Below, in pieces: positions 1 through 7,915 of a stretch of 54,095 nt of DNA (its first letter is position 1; every line of letters starts with the position of its first letter). The DNA lies in assembly GCA_944322725.1 (NCBI GenBank), contig CALUPU010000011.1:1-54095 (forward strand), in the 5' to 3' direction. Both the position numbers and the translations under genes were made by a program. The stretch comes from Candidatus Gastranaerophilales bacterium (lineage in GTDB: Bacteria; Cyanobacteriota; Vampirovibrionia; Gastranaerophilales; Gastranaerophilaceae). The notes beneath the pieces are model-generated. The model saw only the letters and a program-made list of their open reading frames with translations, did not search any database and had not been told where the DNA came from.

Positions 1-65
1 TAGAATCTTAACATAAAAAATAAGAGTTGAATATAAACGCACCAAAATATTTAACATTTATGAAG

Positions 66-94
66 TTGTAAAGCAAAAAAAAACATTATAAAAT
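66..94 (+). promoter_or_regulatory. Promoter of folK-baiN
   Basis: TTGTAA (66-71) and TAAAAT (89-94) are separated by 17 bases, a good sigma-70-type spacing. The expected transcription start falls at about 100-101, on or next to the ATG of folK. No Shine-Dalgarno sequence lies in front of that ATG, so the message may be leaderless or nearly so. Confidence 0.5.
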
Positions 95-100
95 CTAACT

Positions 101-604
101 ATGACGATAGTGTATTTATGCTTAGGTTCAAATACAGGAGACAGACTGAAACTCATCGAACAGGCGGTGAGTCTTCTCAATCTGGCACAAGATATAAAAC
201 TTATACGAACCTCTGCTCTATACGAAACCGAACCCTGGGGGGTAAAAGACCAGAACTGGTTTTTGAATATGATTGCAGAAATAAAAACCCCGCTTTCTGC
301 TCAAGACCTGCTTATTAAATGCCAGAATATAGAACGAACTCTCGGGAGAAACAGAGAAAAAGAAACACGCTGGGGTGAAAGACCTATTGATATTGATATT
401 ATTTTTTACGGAAAAGAAATTATTAACACTCAATTTTTGACCATCCCGCACAAACACATGCATGAACGTGCATTTGTTCTGGTTCCGCTTCTGGAACTGG
501 TGCCGGATTTTGTACATCCGGTATCAAACAAAACCGTCTCAGAACTCTATGATGACTTAGAGGATGTTGAAGATGTATATTTGTACGGAACGAGGGTCAA
601 ATGA
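101..604 (+). CDS. folK: 2-amino-4-hydroxy-6-hydroxymethyldihydropteridine pyrophosphokinase (HPPK)
   Basis: Cytoplasmic folate-pathway enzyme that transfers pyrophosphate from ATP to 6-hydroxymethyl-7,8-dihydropterin, giving the substrate of dihydropteroate synthase. The 167-residue length is typical of single-domain HPPK. The N-terminal LGSNTGD turn (residues 8-14) and the family signature RWGERPIDIDII (residues 90-101) are present. The two aspartates of DID are the expected Mg-ATP ligands. The stop codon overlaps the ATG of the next gene (ATGA), so the two are probably translationally coupled. No folP or folB is visible here. No Shine-Dalgarno sequence precedes the start. Confidence 0.95.
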   Translation: MTIVYLCLGSNTGDRLKLIEQAVSLLNLAQDIKLIRTSALYETEPWGVKDQNWFLNMIAEIKTPLSAQDLLIKCQNIERTLGRNREKETRWGERPIDIDIIFYGKEIINTQFLTIPHKHMHERAFVLVPLLELVPDFVHPVSNKTVSELYDDLEDVEDVYLYGTRVK

Positions 605-1812
605 CAAGTATCTGTATAATCGGAGGCGGGCCGGCAGGAATAATGGCAGCAATTTTTGCCTCAAAAAATCCCGAAAACAAAATCTCAATCTTTGACAAAG
701 GAATCATCCTCAACACCATTCTTCCCACAGGGGGAGGGCGCTGCAACCTTGCTTATGCGGAATACAACTTTAAAGAACTTGCAAAATTCTACCCGAGAGG
801 CGAAAAGTTCCTTTACAGTGTTTTCTCAAAATTCGCAACAGGTGACACTCTGGAATTTTTCAACAGCATTGGTATACAAACTTACACACAGGATGATATG
901 AGGATTTTTCCCGTATCTGACTCTTCAAAAGACGTCAAGCAGGCGCTTTTAAAACAAATTGACAAAAAGAACATTAAAAAAGTTTTTGAAAACGTAATCG
1001 AAGTAAAAAAAACAGGAAATTGTTTCAAAGTCACAACCGATAAAAACACATACAGCTTTGATTCCGTAGTAATTGCAACAGGCGGCAGAGGGACAGGGCA
1101 AAAACTGGCTGAAAGTCTCGGGCATAATATTATCCCGCTAAAGCCTGCTCTCAGTTCTTTGATTACAAAAGAAAAAAGCTATACGGTTTTAAGCGGAATA
1201 AGTCTGAAGAATATAGAAGCACAGGTGTTTTTTGAAAACAAAAAAGTAAAAACCCTCTCAGGCGACCTGCTATTTACGCACACAGGAGTTTCAGGTCCCG
1301 TTGTATACAAAATCTCTTCGTACTGCGCTTATTTAGGCTTTGACAAAACAAAACCCTTAAAAATTTCTTTTAACCTTGTGAACAAAGATTTTGAAGAGTT
1401 TGATACGGAATTTTTATCCTGCCTCAAAGCCGGTGCACAAAAAGATGCAGCAAATATACTGTCGGAATTTCTGCCCAAAAATCTCTCTTATAAAATTGTT
1501 GAGAACCTCAAAATCAATACAGGCACAAAAGCAGGTCAAATGACAAAAATCGAAAGAGGAAAGATTTCAAAAACAGTCACTGATTTTGTCTTACACGCGC
1601 AGGACGTGACAAAAGGTGAAGAAATAGTAACAGCAGGCGGTGTAGACTTAAACCAGATAGACTCAAAGACGATGCAGTCAAAAATTGTTGAGGGACTGTA
1701 TTTTTGCGGAGAAGTTATTGATGTTGACGGGCTGACAGGAGGCTTCAATCTGCAAAACTCCTGGTCAACGGGATATATAGCAGGTAATGCTTTAAAACAA
1801 AAAGCCTCTTAA
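601..1812 (+). CDS. BaiN/HI0933-family NAD(P)/FAD-dependent oxidoreductase
   Basis: A 403-residue flavoprotein of the HI0933/YhiN/BaiN family. The dinucleotide-binding GGGPAGIMAA lies at residues 8-17 and the family motif PTGGGRCNLAY at about 45-55. A second FAD-contact block near the C-terminus reads GLYFCGEVIDVDGLTGG. Named members include the bile-acid dehydrogenase BaiN, but most members have no proven substrate, so I leave the substrate open. It overlaps folK by 4 bp, forming a two-gene operon. The stop codon lies inside the stem of a strong terminator. Confidence 0.88.
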   Translation: MTSICIIGGGPAGIMAAIFASKNPENKISIFDKGIILNTILPTGGGRCNLAYAEYNFKELAKFYPRGEKFLYSVFSKFATGDTLEFFNSIGIQTYTQDDMRIFPVSDSSKDVKQALLKQIDKKNIKKVFENVIEVKKTGNCFKVTTDKNTYSFDSVVIATGGRGTGQKLAESLGHNIIPLKPALSSLITKEKSYTVLSGISLKNIEAQVFFENKKVKTLSGDLLFTHTGVSGPVVYKISSYCAYLGFDKTKPLKISFNLVNKDFEEFDTEFLSCLKAGAQKDAANILSEFLPKNLSYKIVENLKINTGTKAGQMTKIERGKISKTVTDFVLHAQDVTKGEEIVTAGGVDLNQIDSKTMQSKIVEGLYFCGEVIDVDGLTGGFNLQNSWSTGYIAGNALKQKAS

Positions 1813-1829
1813 ATTAAGAGGCTTTTTAA
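1802..1829 (+). terminator. Rho-independent terminator of folK-baiN
   Basis: AAGCCTCTT (1802-1810) pairs with AAGAGGCTT (1816-1824) around a short AT loop and is followed by a T run. The stop codon of the flavoprotein gene is inside the hairpin. Confidence 0.85.
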
Positions 1830-1850
1830 AATTTGGTTTTATGTCAGCAG

Positions 1851-2705
1851 TTATACGCCTGCAGTTTTCTTTTGAGGAGCAGCACCCGGGATAGCCTGCC
1901 AGTTTGCTGCCATGATTTTTTTGAATGATTTCAAAGCTGTATCTTCGAGTTCACCGAGTTCATCAGCTGCCATAATGAGTTCTCTCAACGGCATCAATGC
2001 TCTCTGATCTCTCAACACGCCAAGTGCAGCAGCTGCACCTGCTCTTACAAGATCATTCTCTTTTTTGTTCTGCATAACTTCAATCAAAGCAGGAACAGCT
2101 TTTTTATCGCTTAATTTGCCGAGTGAAGTTACAGCATAAATTCTGACATTTACCCATTCATCGTTCAGCATAGTGATAATTTTATCAACTGCTTTCGGAT
2201 TGCCGATTTCACCTAATGCTCTTGTTGCATCACATCTTACATTTACTTTTTCATGGTCTAATGATTCCATCAAAGCATCTGTAGCAACATCGCCAATTTC
2301 AATTAAAGCATCGGTAGCAGTGATACAAACCTGAGGGTTTTCGTCATTGAGTGCTTCAACTAAAGGTTCAACAACTTCTTTGCCGCCCAAACGACCTAAA
2401 GCGCGAGCAGCACGAACTCTAACGTCTACGTTTCTGTCTTCTCTTAAAGATTCAATAAGAGGAATTGTTGCATTTACATCTCCCAATTCACCCAATGCTC
2501 TGGCGGCATACAAGCGTACAGAACCGTTTTTATCATTTTTTAATACATCAATAAGCGGCTCAACAGCCTGGGAATCGCCGATTTCTCCAAGAATGCGGGC
2601 AGCATTATATCTGACTTTTTCAGAATTACTTGTTCTTAAATCATTAAGTAATTCGTCAAATGATTTTTTTGCTTGTTTTTTTCTTGAGTTCACACTAATT
2701 GTCAT
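1851..2705 (-). CDS. HEAT-repeat protein (PBS-lyase-type repeats)
   Basis: A 284-residue protein built almost entirely of short HEAT repeats of about 31 residues. Copies carry recurring cores such as VRYNAARILGEIGD, VRLYAARALGELGD, VRVRAARALGRLGG and VRCDATRALGEIGN. At least six repeats cover residues 30-245. There is no signal peptide or membrane segment, so it is probably cytoplasmic. HEAT repeats of this type occur in phycobilin lyases of Cyanobacteria but also in many scaffolds. Nothing here shows a lyase active site, so I call it a protein-interaction scaffold of unknown partner. The start is supported by GGAGGAAAG just upstream. It stands alone. Confidence 0.8.
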   Translation of the reverse strand: MTISVNSRKKQAKKSFDELLNDLRTSNSEKVRYNAARILGEIGDSQAVEPLIDVLKNDKNGSVRLYAARALGELGDVNATIPLIESLREDRNVDVRVRAARALGRLGGKEVVEPLVEALNDENPQVCITATDALIEIGDVATDALMESLDHEKVNVRCDATRALGEIGNPKAVDKIITMLNDEWVNVRIYAVTSLGKLSDKKAVPALIEVMQNKKENDLVRAGAAAALGVLRDQRALMPLRELIMAADELGELEDTALKSFKKIMAANWQAIPGAAPQKKTAGV

Positions 2706-3058
2706 GTCTTTCCTCCGACATTACCTACTTTATAAATTTCCTACACTTATATTAAAAACAACAAATTAAAATTAATTGACTTTTCACCATAATTTGTAAA
2801 CAATATCTTTACATATCTTAAATAAGGGTAAAGAGAACACTTATTCTTCTCTGTTTTTTCATTATAACATTTTTTTCAAGCCATGGAATACATCTAAAGT
2901 TTAATTAATACAAAAAATCGAAATTGTTTTTTTAATATTTGGGTTCTTAATGCAAAATTAACGTGTTAATATTACGTTAATTTTGTAACAAATTTGTAAC
3001 AAATTTGTGAAATTATTTTTTTGTGCAAGCAAATTGGGGAAGTCTTTAAAAAAAGCTG
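2706..3058. other. AT-rich gene-free stretch with an inverted repeat and tandem repeats
   Basis: 353 bases without a convincing gene, between the start of the HEAT-repeat gene and the end of the DUF2085 gene (both minus strand). It is very AT-rich. It holds one perfect inverted repeat (2953-2985) followed by two copies of an 11-base unit (2986-3007). The promoter of the HEAT-repeat gene must lie at its left end, but no strong -10/-35 pair stands out. Confidence 0.6.
2953..3007. repeat. 12-bp inverted repeat followed by tandem 11-mers
   Basis: CAAAATTAACGT (2953-2964) is mirrored exactly by ACGTTAATTTTG (2974-2985) across a 9-base spacer. Directly after it, TAACAAATTTG occurs twice back to back (2986-2996 and 2997-3007). 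Neither strand shows a T tract after the stem, so an operator or DNA-bending site is as likely as a terminator. Confidence 0.6.
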
Positions 3059-3523
3059 TTACCAGCCTCTTTTGCCCTCAAGCCAGTCTAAAATTTTTAT
3101 AAAAAGCATTCCAAGAAATGCACCGAGAAAAAATCCGTCTATAAGTCTTATAAAATCGTTTGTTACAAAAAGATTAAAATATTCAGCGGCAATCTCGCCG
3201 AAAGCCAATGTGCCTATAATAATAAACACCACTTTATCCATTTTAAATTTGTGCAGATAAGTATACAAAATTATTGCTGCACTGATGTAAGCCCCTATGC
3301 AGCGCGCACAAATACCTATCGGGTGATTAAGTATAGTAAAAATATTAGTGCCATGCATTTTGCACAATCTATGCAAAAAGTCATACAGAACATCCGCAGC
3401 AGGAACAAAATTTGAATGAGCAAGCACAGGAGCAAGAAAAGCACACGCAATGACTACGACACAGAACATACAAGCCATGCCTACCAATGCATTTTTAAAA
3501 CTCCACTTTAAAATGTTACTCAT
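3059..3523 (-). CDS. DUF2085 family membrane protein
   Basis: A 154-residue polytopic membrane protein. The CxxC-containing block GICARCIGAYISA around residue 80 and the His/Cys-bearing LHRLCKMH before it match the DUF2085 family, whose function is unknown. About four hydrophobic segments are visible, at roughly 12-35, 75-95, 98-115 and 125-145. It is the last gene of a four-gene minus-strand operon. Its ATG lies 5 bases after the stop of the preceding secreted protein, implying coupled translation. Confidence 0.7.
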   Translation of the reverse strand: MSNILKWSFKNALVGMACMFCVVVIACAFLAPVLAHSNFVPAADVLYDFLHRLCKMHGTNIFTILNHPIGICARCIGAYISAAIILYTYLHKFKMDKVVFIIIGTLAFGEIAAEYFNLFVTNDFIRLIDGFFLGAFLGMLFIKILDWLEGKRGW

Positions 3524-3528
3524 AACAC

Positions 3529-4131
3529 TTATATTTTTTCATAAAATATATTTTTATCAAGTTCATTAAAGAATGCCTGATAAATAACCGGTTGATAAAT
3601 TCGTATAACTTTTCTCGGTGAAGCCTTTATAAAGCTGTATCCGTCAGCATTTTCAAGGATTTTTTCCACCATTGTGACCCTAACTCTTGTCTTTTTGCCA
3701 AAAGGTTCAACATTTACGTTTGAATCCACAATAAATGTTCTCGGCGAAAGTTCGTTACCCATCCTGTTAATCGGGTCTGCAACAGTATACAGCATTGCAC
3801 CATACGACAATGCCGTAAGAGTAATGTAATAAGCCAGCAGAAGAGAATACCCCGCCATACGCATTTTATTTACGTCGTGCCCGAGAAAATCCTTTCTTGC
3901 CCTGATATATCCCATCTCGTCTTCGATATTGAGGATAATAAAACCGTTGTCCTGAAGCGTATTAATTGCAGCCTTAAATACCTCTTTGCGGTTCGCCGTA
4001 TCATAAACATGGGTCTGCATCTCACGGATTTCAAGCTGTGTATATGTCTTAAAAGGACGTTTTGCACAAGCAGGCATAACATTAAAAAGACATATATTAA
4101 ATATTAATATTAAAGAAACAAACTTCTTCAT
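3529..4131 (-). CDS. Secreted protein, paralogue of the neighbouring upstream gene
   Basis: A 200-residue protein with an N-terminal signal peptide (hydrophobic core to about residue 20, then ACAKR). The block EMQTHVYDT...NTLQDNGFIILNIEDEMGYI aligns clearly with QMQTRTYSG...NVLQDDGYIVYNANPLLGFI in the upstream gene. Unlike that paralogue it has an internal hydrophobic segment (about residues 93-115) and may be membrane-anchored. Function is unknown; a periplasmic or outer-membrane-associated role is inferred from the signal and the BamE-like neighbour. It starts 4 bases after the upstream stop. Confidence 0.65.
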   Translation of the reverse strand: MKKFVSLILIFNICLFNVMPACAKRPFKTYTQLEIREMQTHVYDTANRKEVFKAAINTLQDNGFIILNIEDEMGYIRARKDFLGHDVNKMRMAGYSLLLAYYITLTALSYGAMLYTVADPINRMGNELSPRTFIVDSNVNVEPFGKKTRVRVTMVEKILENADGYSFIKASPRKVIRIYQPVIYQAFFNELDKNIFYEKI

Positions 4132-4135
4132 ACGC

Positions 4136-4672
4136 TTATATCTTTTGTTTCTGGATAAATATCGCCTTGTCTACTTTGGCAAAAAAATCCTGATAGTATT
4201 TTTCATCATCTATTTCATCAATAGACTGGGCGTTTCCGTATATATTAAGGAGTTTGCGCTTAAAGTTTATACGAACCTTCATTTCTTTACCGAACTCGGT
4301 AACATTAGCAGTAGATTCGATTACAGCAACCGTCACGCCTTTCCAAACAAGAGAAGCCTTGCTTGTACCAAATTCTTTTGAAATATCAATTGATTTATCT
4401 TTTGCATCAAACTCTTTTGTGCCCGAGATAAAGCCAAGCAGAGGATTTGCATTGTAAACAATATAACCGTCATCCTGCAAAACATTAAGCATTGCCTTCA
4501 TAATCATAGCCTTGCTTATGCCTGAATATGTACGGGTCTGCATTTGTCTTTTTTGAAGCTGAGTAGGCTTAGTCGCAATTATTTCATTACCCGCATCGGC
4601 TTTTTTTGCAAAAGCACACGGAGAAACAGCAAACATTACGCATATCAGCGCCGCCAGTAAGATTTTTTTCAT
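4136..4672 (-). CDS. Secreted protein of unknown function (paralogue of next gene)
   Basis: A 178-residue protein with a typical signal peptide (MKKILLAALICVMFAVSPCAFA, cut in two here by length only; cleavage expected near A22). The mature part has the QMQTR...LQDDGYIVYN...GFISGTKEF pattern shared with the next gene. The rest is predicted alpha/beta with a lysine-rich C-terminus. I do not recognise a named family. The 10-base gap from the BamE-like gene upstream and the 4-base gap to its paralogue place it firmly in the same operon. Confidence 0.65.
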   Translation of the reverse strand: MKKILLAALICVMFAVSPCAFAKKADAGNEIIATKPTQLQKRQMQTRTYSGISKAMIMKAMLNVLQDDGYIVYNANPLLGFISGTKEFDAKDKSIDISKEFGTSKASLVWKGVTVAVIESTANVTEFGKEMKVRINFKRKLLNIYGNAQSIDEIDDEKYYQDFFAKVDKAIFIQKQKI

Positions 4673-4682
4673 AATAACCTGC

Positions 4683-5153
4683 TTAGAATTTACTCATGTG
4701 ATATGTGAAGGATTCTACCTGATTTTTCTTGTTGAATTTGATTACAACAGTCAGAGTCTTTTGTACGGTCTCAACATTGCCTCTGCTTTTGCCGAAGCTG
4801 ATACCGAGAATACCGCCGATTATACCGTTACCCGGGCCTGCACCGCCTCCGATACCTGTGCCCACACCAAATCCGTTGCTGTTATATGAAACAATGGAAG
4901 AAACCTTGTCATAAATCCAGGTATCTTTGCCGTCCGAATCGCGTGTAACAATATTCGGAGAGCCGAGTGCAAGAGCAACTTCATCCTGAGAAGCGCCTAA
5001 TTTTATTTCTTTTTGAACGATACCGAGTGTCATCTCCTGTTCTTTAACAGGCGAAACATTTGTATCTTTAGAAACCTTACCCTCAAGTGCAAGAGCAGGA
5101 GTGCACAAAGATAAAAGTACCATTACCGCTGAAAGCTTTTTAATCATTTTCAT
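4683..5153 (-). CDS. BamE/SmpA-like small secreted protein
   Basis: A 156-residue secreted protein with a signal peptide ending near ALA-LEG (residue 22). Residues 45-85 contain IKLGASQDEVALALGSP followed by DTWIYDK. This is the G-x-x-x-x-E-V...LG-x-P...W-x-Y pattern of the BamE/SmpA/OmlA fold, seen in outer-membrane assembly lipoproteins and many unrelated secreted proteins. A glycine-rich insert (about 95-120) interrupts the domain. There is no lipobox cysteine at the cleavage site, so it is not an obvious lipoprotein. It is the first gene of the four-gene operon and has an AAGGAG ribosome site. Confidence 0.7.
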   Translation of the reverse strand: MKMIKKLSAVMVLLSLCTPALALEGKVSKDTNVSPVKEQEMTLGIVQKEIKLGASQDEVALALGSPNIVTRDSDGKDTWIYDKVSSIVSYNSNGFGVGTGIGGGAGPGNGIIGGILGISFGKSRGNVETVQKTLTVVIKFNKKNQVESFTYHMSKF

Positions 5154-5169
5154 ACTCCTTTAAAATATT

Positions 5170-5175
5170 ATTATA
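5170..5175 (-). promoter_or_regulatory. Candidate -10 box of the BamE-like operon
   Basis: TATAAT on the minus strand lies about 17 bases before the first ATG of the operon, leaving a short leader that still carries the AAGGAG ribosome site. No convincing -35 box is seen, so the assignment rests mostly on the -10 match. Confidence 0.35.
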
Positions 5176-5226
5176 GGCATTTAACAACTAAATAGACAGA
5201 ACTTGTTTCATTTTTGTAATATTAAT

Positions 5227-6693
5227 TTACTTTTTTATTACTTCAAGCCACTTGTATTCGTTCAAATAAGGCATATGCGCTTCTGTAATAAGTTCGCCCG
5301 GAAGCAGAATAGAAATACCGGGGGGACATTCTGCTATTACCTCTGCAGAGATTCTTCCGACTGCCTTTTCTTTTTCAATTGTTTCTTTTTCGCTGTAATA
5401 TGCCTCACGCGGATTCATCACAATCTGCGGGGTAAGCATGGGCATATGTTTTCTTTTTTCGATATAGTAGATGTCGGAATAATTTGAATGTGCAATTTTT
5501 TCAACAGCGTTTACAAGATACTGAATTTCTTCTTTTGTATTGCCGATATTTATCAAAAGCAGTACTCCGATATCGCTTGCGGATTCAACCTCAATATCAA
5601 AGTCGATTTCAAGAATACTCTCAAGACGTTTGCCTGACAGTCCGTCCACACTGATAAAAATCTTTGTAATGTCCTGATTAAAGTTTTCAGTCGCTTCAAG
5701 AACGTTCACGCCTTCAATTTTGTGAAGCTTGTTTCTTACGAATTTGGCATACTGAATCGCACGGCTCAGCTGTCTTTTGCCGCGTTTTGACTCAAGATTT
5801 GCACGTGCAGCATCAAGGCTTGCCATCAAAAGCATTGAAGGACTTGTTGTCTGCAAAAGCTGAAGCGTTCTTTCCACCTCATCAGGGTCAAACTTTGAGC
5901 CCTTTGTAATATGGAGCATTGAACTCTGCGACATACTTCCGCCTGTTTTGTGCAGAGAGTGCACCACAGCGTCCGCACCGAGGTGCAAAGAGGATTCCGG
6001 AAGATTTTTGTTAAAATTCCACAAACAGCCGTGCGCCTCATCAACAATCAAAGGCACATCGTATTTTTTGCAGATATCAGCAATAGCTTTAACATTGGAT
6101 ACAACGCCTTCATAAGTCGGATTTGTAATCCAGACCATTGCCACATCATCATTTTCCTTTAAAGCTTTTTCAATTGAAGCAGGTTCAATCTCGCCCCAGA
6201 GTTCCCATTCTTCGAGTTTTTCCGGAAGAACCCATACGGGCTCCGCACCCGAAATAATCATGCCTGTAAGGATAGAACGGTGGCAGTTTCTGTTAACAAT
6301 AACTTTTTTACCCTTTTTTGACATACACATAGCAAGGGTAAGGTTTCCGATAGTAGAACCGCCCACAAGAAAGAAAGTTCTCTGCGAGCCGAATGCGTGC
6401 GCAGCAAGTTCCTGAGCTTCTTTAATAGGACCTGTTGCAGGGTGAAGAGTGCCGAGATTATCAAATTCATCTGTGGTATCCAAAAGCAAAGCGCGGCTGC
6501 CAATAAGTTTTTTAAAAGGCTGATAAGAAGCATGTCCGCCGGTATGCCCCGGTATATGGAACTGCATCATGGGGTTTTTGTAAAACTGTTCCAAAGCCTC
6601 AACAAGCGGTGCTTTCACATCGCTGTGTGTCTCGTGTGCAATTTTACGAAATTTACGTGTTTTTGTCTTTGCCTTTAACTTTGTCTTTATCAT
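5227..6693 (-). CDS. Orn/Lys/Arg decarboxylase family protein (PLP-dependent, SpeA/YaaO type)
   Basis: A 488-residue fold-type I PLP enzyme of the Orn/Lys/Arg decarboxylase major-domain family, in the short form seen in Bacillus SpeA and YaaO. Visible motifs are the N-terminal FHIPGHTGG (residues 45-53), the cofactor aspartate in PLIVDEAHG (D218) and the Schiff-base lysine in HSLHKTGGS (K249). Arginine decarboxylation to agmatine, feeding polyamine synthesis, is most likely, but lysine or ornithine cannot be excluded from sequence. No agmatinase gene is adjacent. A 15-codon reading frame with a better placed ribosome site overlaps its start (6653-6700). Confidence 0.88.
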   Translation of the reverse strand: MIKTKLKAKTKTRKFRKIAHETHSDVKAPLVEALEQFYKNPMMQFHIPGHTGGHASYQPFKKLIGSRALLLDTTDEFDNLGTLHPATGPIKEAQELAAHAFGSQRTFFLVGGSTIGNLTLAMCMSKKGKKVIVNRNCHRSILTGMIISGAEPVWVLPEKLEEWELWGEIEPASIEKALKENDDVAMVWITNPTYEGVVSNVKAIADICKKYDVPLIVDEAHGCLWNFNKNLPESSLHLGADAVVHSLHKTGGSMSQSSMLHITKGSKFDPDEVERTLQLLQTTSPSMLLMASLDAARANLESKRGKRQLSRAIQYAKFVRNKLHKIEGVNVLEATENFNQDITKIFISVDGLSGKRLESILEIDFDIEVESASDIGVLLLINIGNTKEEIQYLVNAVEKIAHSNYSDIYYIEKRKHMPMLTPQIVMNPREAYYSEKETIEKEKAVGRISAEVIAECPPGISILLPGELITEAHMPYLNEYKWLEVIKK

Positions 6694-6841
6694 TTAGCAT
6701 AAAGTCTCCACTAAATTTGATACGCGTAATTTATATTGTACATCAAAAATTATATTTGTAGTACCATCAATATACCGATTATAAATCGCGTAAAAAAATA
6801 ATTTGCTATTAACATTAATAATTTAAAAAGGAAAAAGATTT

Positions 6842-7855
6842 ATGCTCATTATAATGAATGCAAATGCAACAGACGACCAGATACAGAATGTCGTAAGCTT
6901 TATAAAAAGAAAAAACTTTGACGCACATGTTTCAAAAGGCGAGGTGCAGACAGTCATAGGTGCTGTCGGCGGAAAAATCGTTGACCCGAGAGACATTGAA
7001 CTCTTAGAAGGTGTAAAAGAAGTAATAAGAATTTCTTCAAGCTACAAACTCGCAGGACGCCAGTTCAAACCCGAAGACACCATAATAGAAGTCAACGGCG
7101 TAAAATTCGGCGGGGATAACATAGGGCTTATAGCAGGGCCTTGCACTGTAGAAAGCTATGAACAGATGGACGAAACCGCAAAACAGCTTAGTGCTATGGG
7201 CGTAAAAATCCTGAGAGGCGGTGCATTCAAACCAAGAACTTCACCCTACGCATTTCAGGGAATGGGCGAAGAAGGCTTAAAAATTATAAGAGATGTGGCT
7301 GACCGCTACGGAATGGCAGTTACGAGCGAGGTTATGGAGATTTCACAGATTCCCATGTGCCTCAAATACGTTGACATCCTGCAGGTAGGCGCACGCAACA
7401 TGCAGAACTTCAACCTGTTAAGAGAACTCGGCTACATTAACAAGCCAGTTGTGGTGAAAAGAGGACTATGCAACACAATAGAAGAACTGCTTATGGCAGC
7501 GGAATACGTAATGTCGGGCGGAAACAGAGAAGTAATCCTGTGCGAACGCGGTATAAGAACCTTTGAAAGAATAACAAGAAACACTCTTGATTTGAGTGCG
7601 ATTCCGGTTGTTAAAAAACTCAGCCACCTGCCTATAATCATTGACCCGTCTCACGGAACAGGCTTGCGTGACAAGGTTGCGCCGATGTCCAGAGCTGCGG
7701 TTGCAGCAGGGTGCGACGGACTGATAATAGAAGTACACAACGACCCTGACACAGCGCTATGCGATGGTGCGCAATCATTGTATCCTTCTCAGTTTGAAGA
7801 GTTGAGAGGGGATTTGGAAAAAATCGCCCCTATCATCGGAAAACACATTAATTAG
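6842..7855 (+). CDS. aroF: 3-deoxy-7-phosphoheptulonate synthase (DAHP synthase, type I beta)
   Basis: First enzyme of the shikimate pathway, condensing phosphoenolpyruvate with erythrose 4-phosphate. The 337 residues comprise an N-terminal ferredoxin-like regulatory domain (about 1-70) and a TIM barrel. The barrel carries IAGPCTVES (97-105), ILRGGAFKPRTSPYAFQG and the C-terminal IDPSHGTG. The regulatory domain marks the AroF/AroA beta subtype, usually feedback-controlled by aromatic amino acids. An AAAAGGAAAAAG ribosome site precedes the ATG. It is transcribed away from the decarboxylase gene, and no other aro gene is nearby. Confidence 0.93.
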   Translation: MLIIMNANATDDQIQNVVSFIKRKNFDAHVSKGEVQTVIGAVGGKIVDPRDIELLEGVKEVIRISSSYKLAGRQFKPEDTIIEVNGVKFGGDNIGLIAGPCTVESYEQMDETAKQLSAMGVKILRGGAFKPRTSPYAFQGMGEEGLKIIRDVADRYGMAVTSEVMEISQIPMCLKYVDILQVGARNMQNFNLLRELGYINKPVVVKRGLCNTIEELLMAAEYVMSGGNREVILCERGIRTFERITRNTLDLSAIPVVKKLSHLPIIIDPSHGTGLRDKVAPMSRAAVAAGCDGLIIEVHNDPDTALCDGAQSLYPSQFEELRGDLEKIAPIIGKHIN

Positions 7856-7883
7856 GACCAGTCACAATCCAAAACAAGCCGGC

Positions 7884-7911
7884 TTGAATATTTTATAGAA
7901 TAGTTTATAAT
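7884..7911 (+). promoter_or_regulatory. Promoter of a candidate small RNA
   Basis: TTGAAT (7884-7889) and TATAAT (7906-7911) are 16 bases apart. Transcription should begin near 7918, just ahead of a compact hairpin and a terminator, with no plausible plus-strand ORF in between. Confidence 0.55.
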
Positions 7912-7915
7912 AAGA

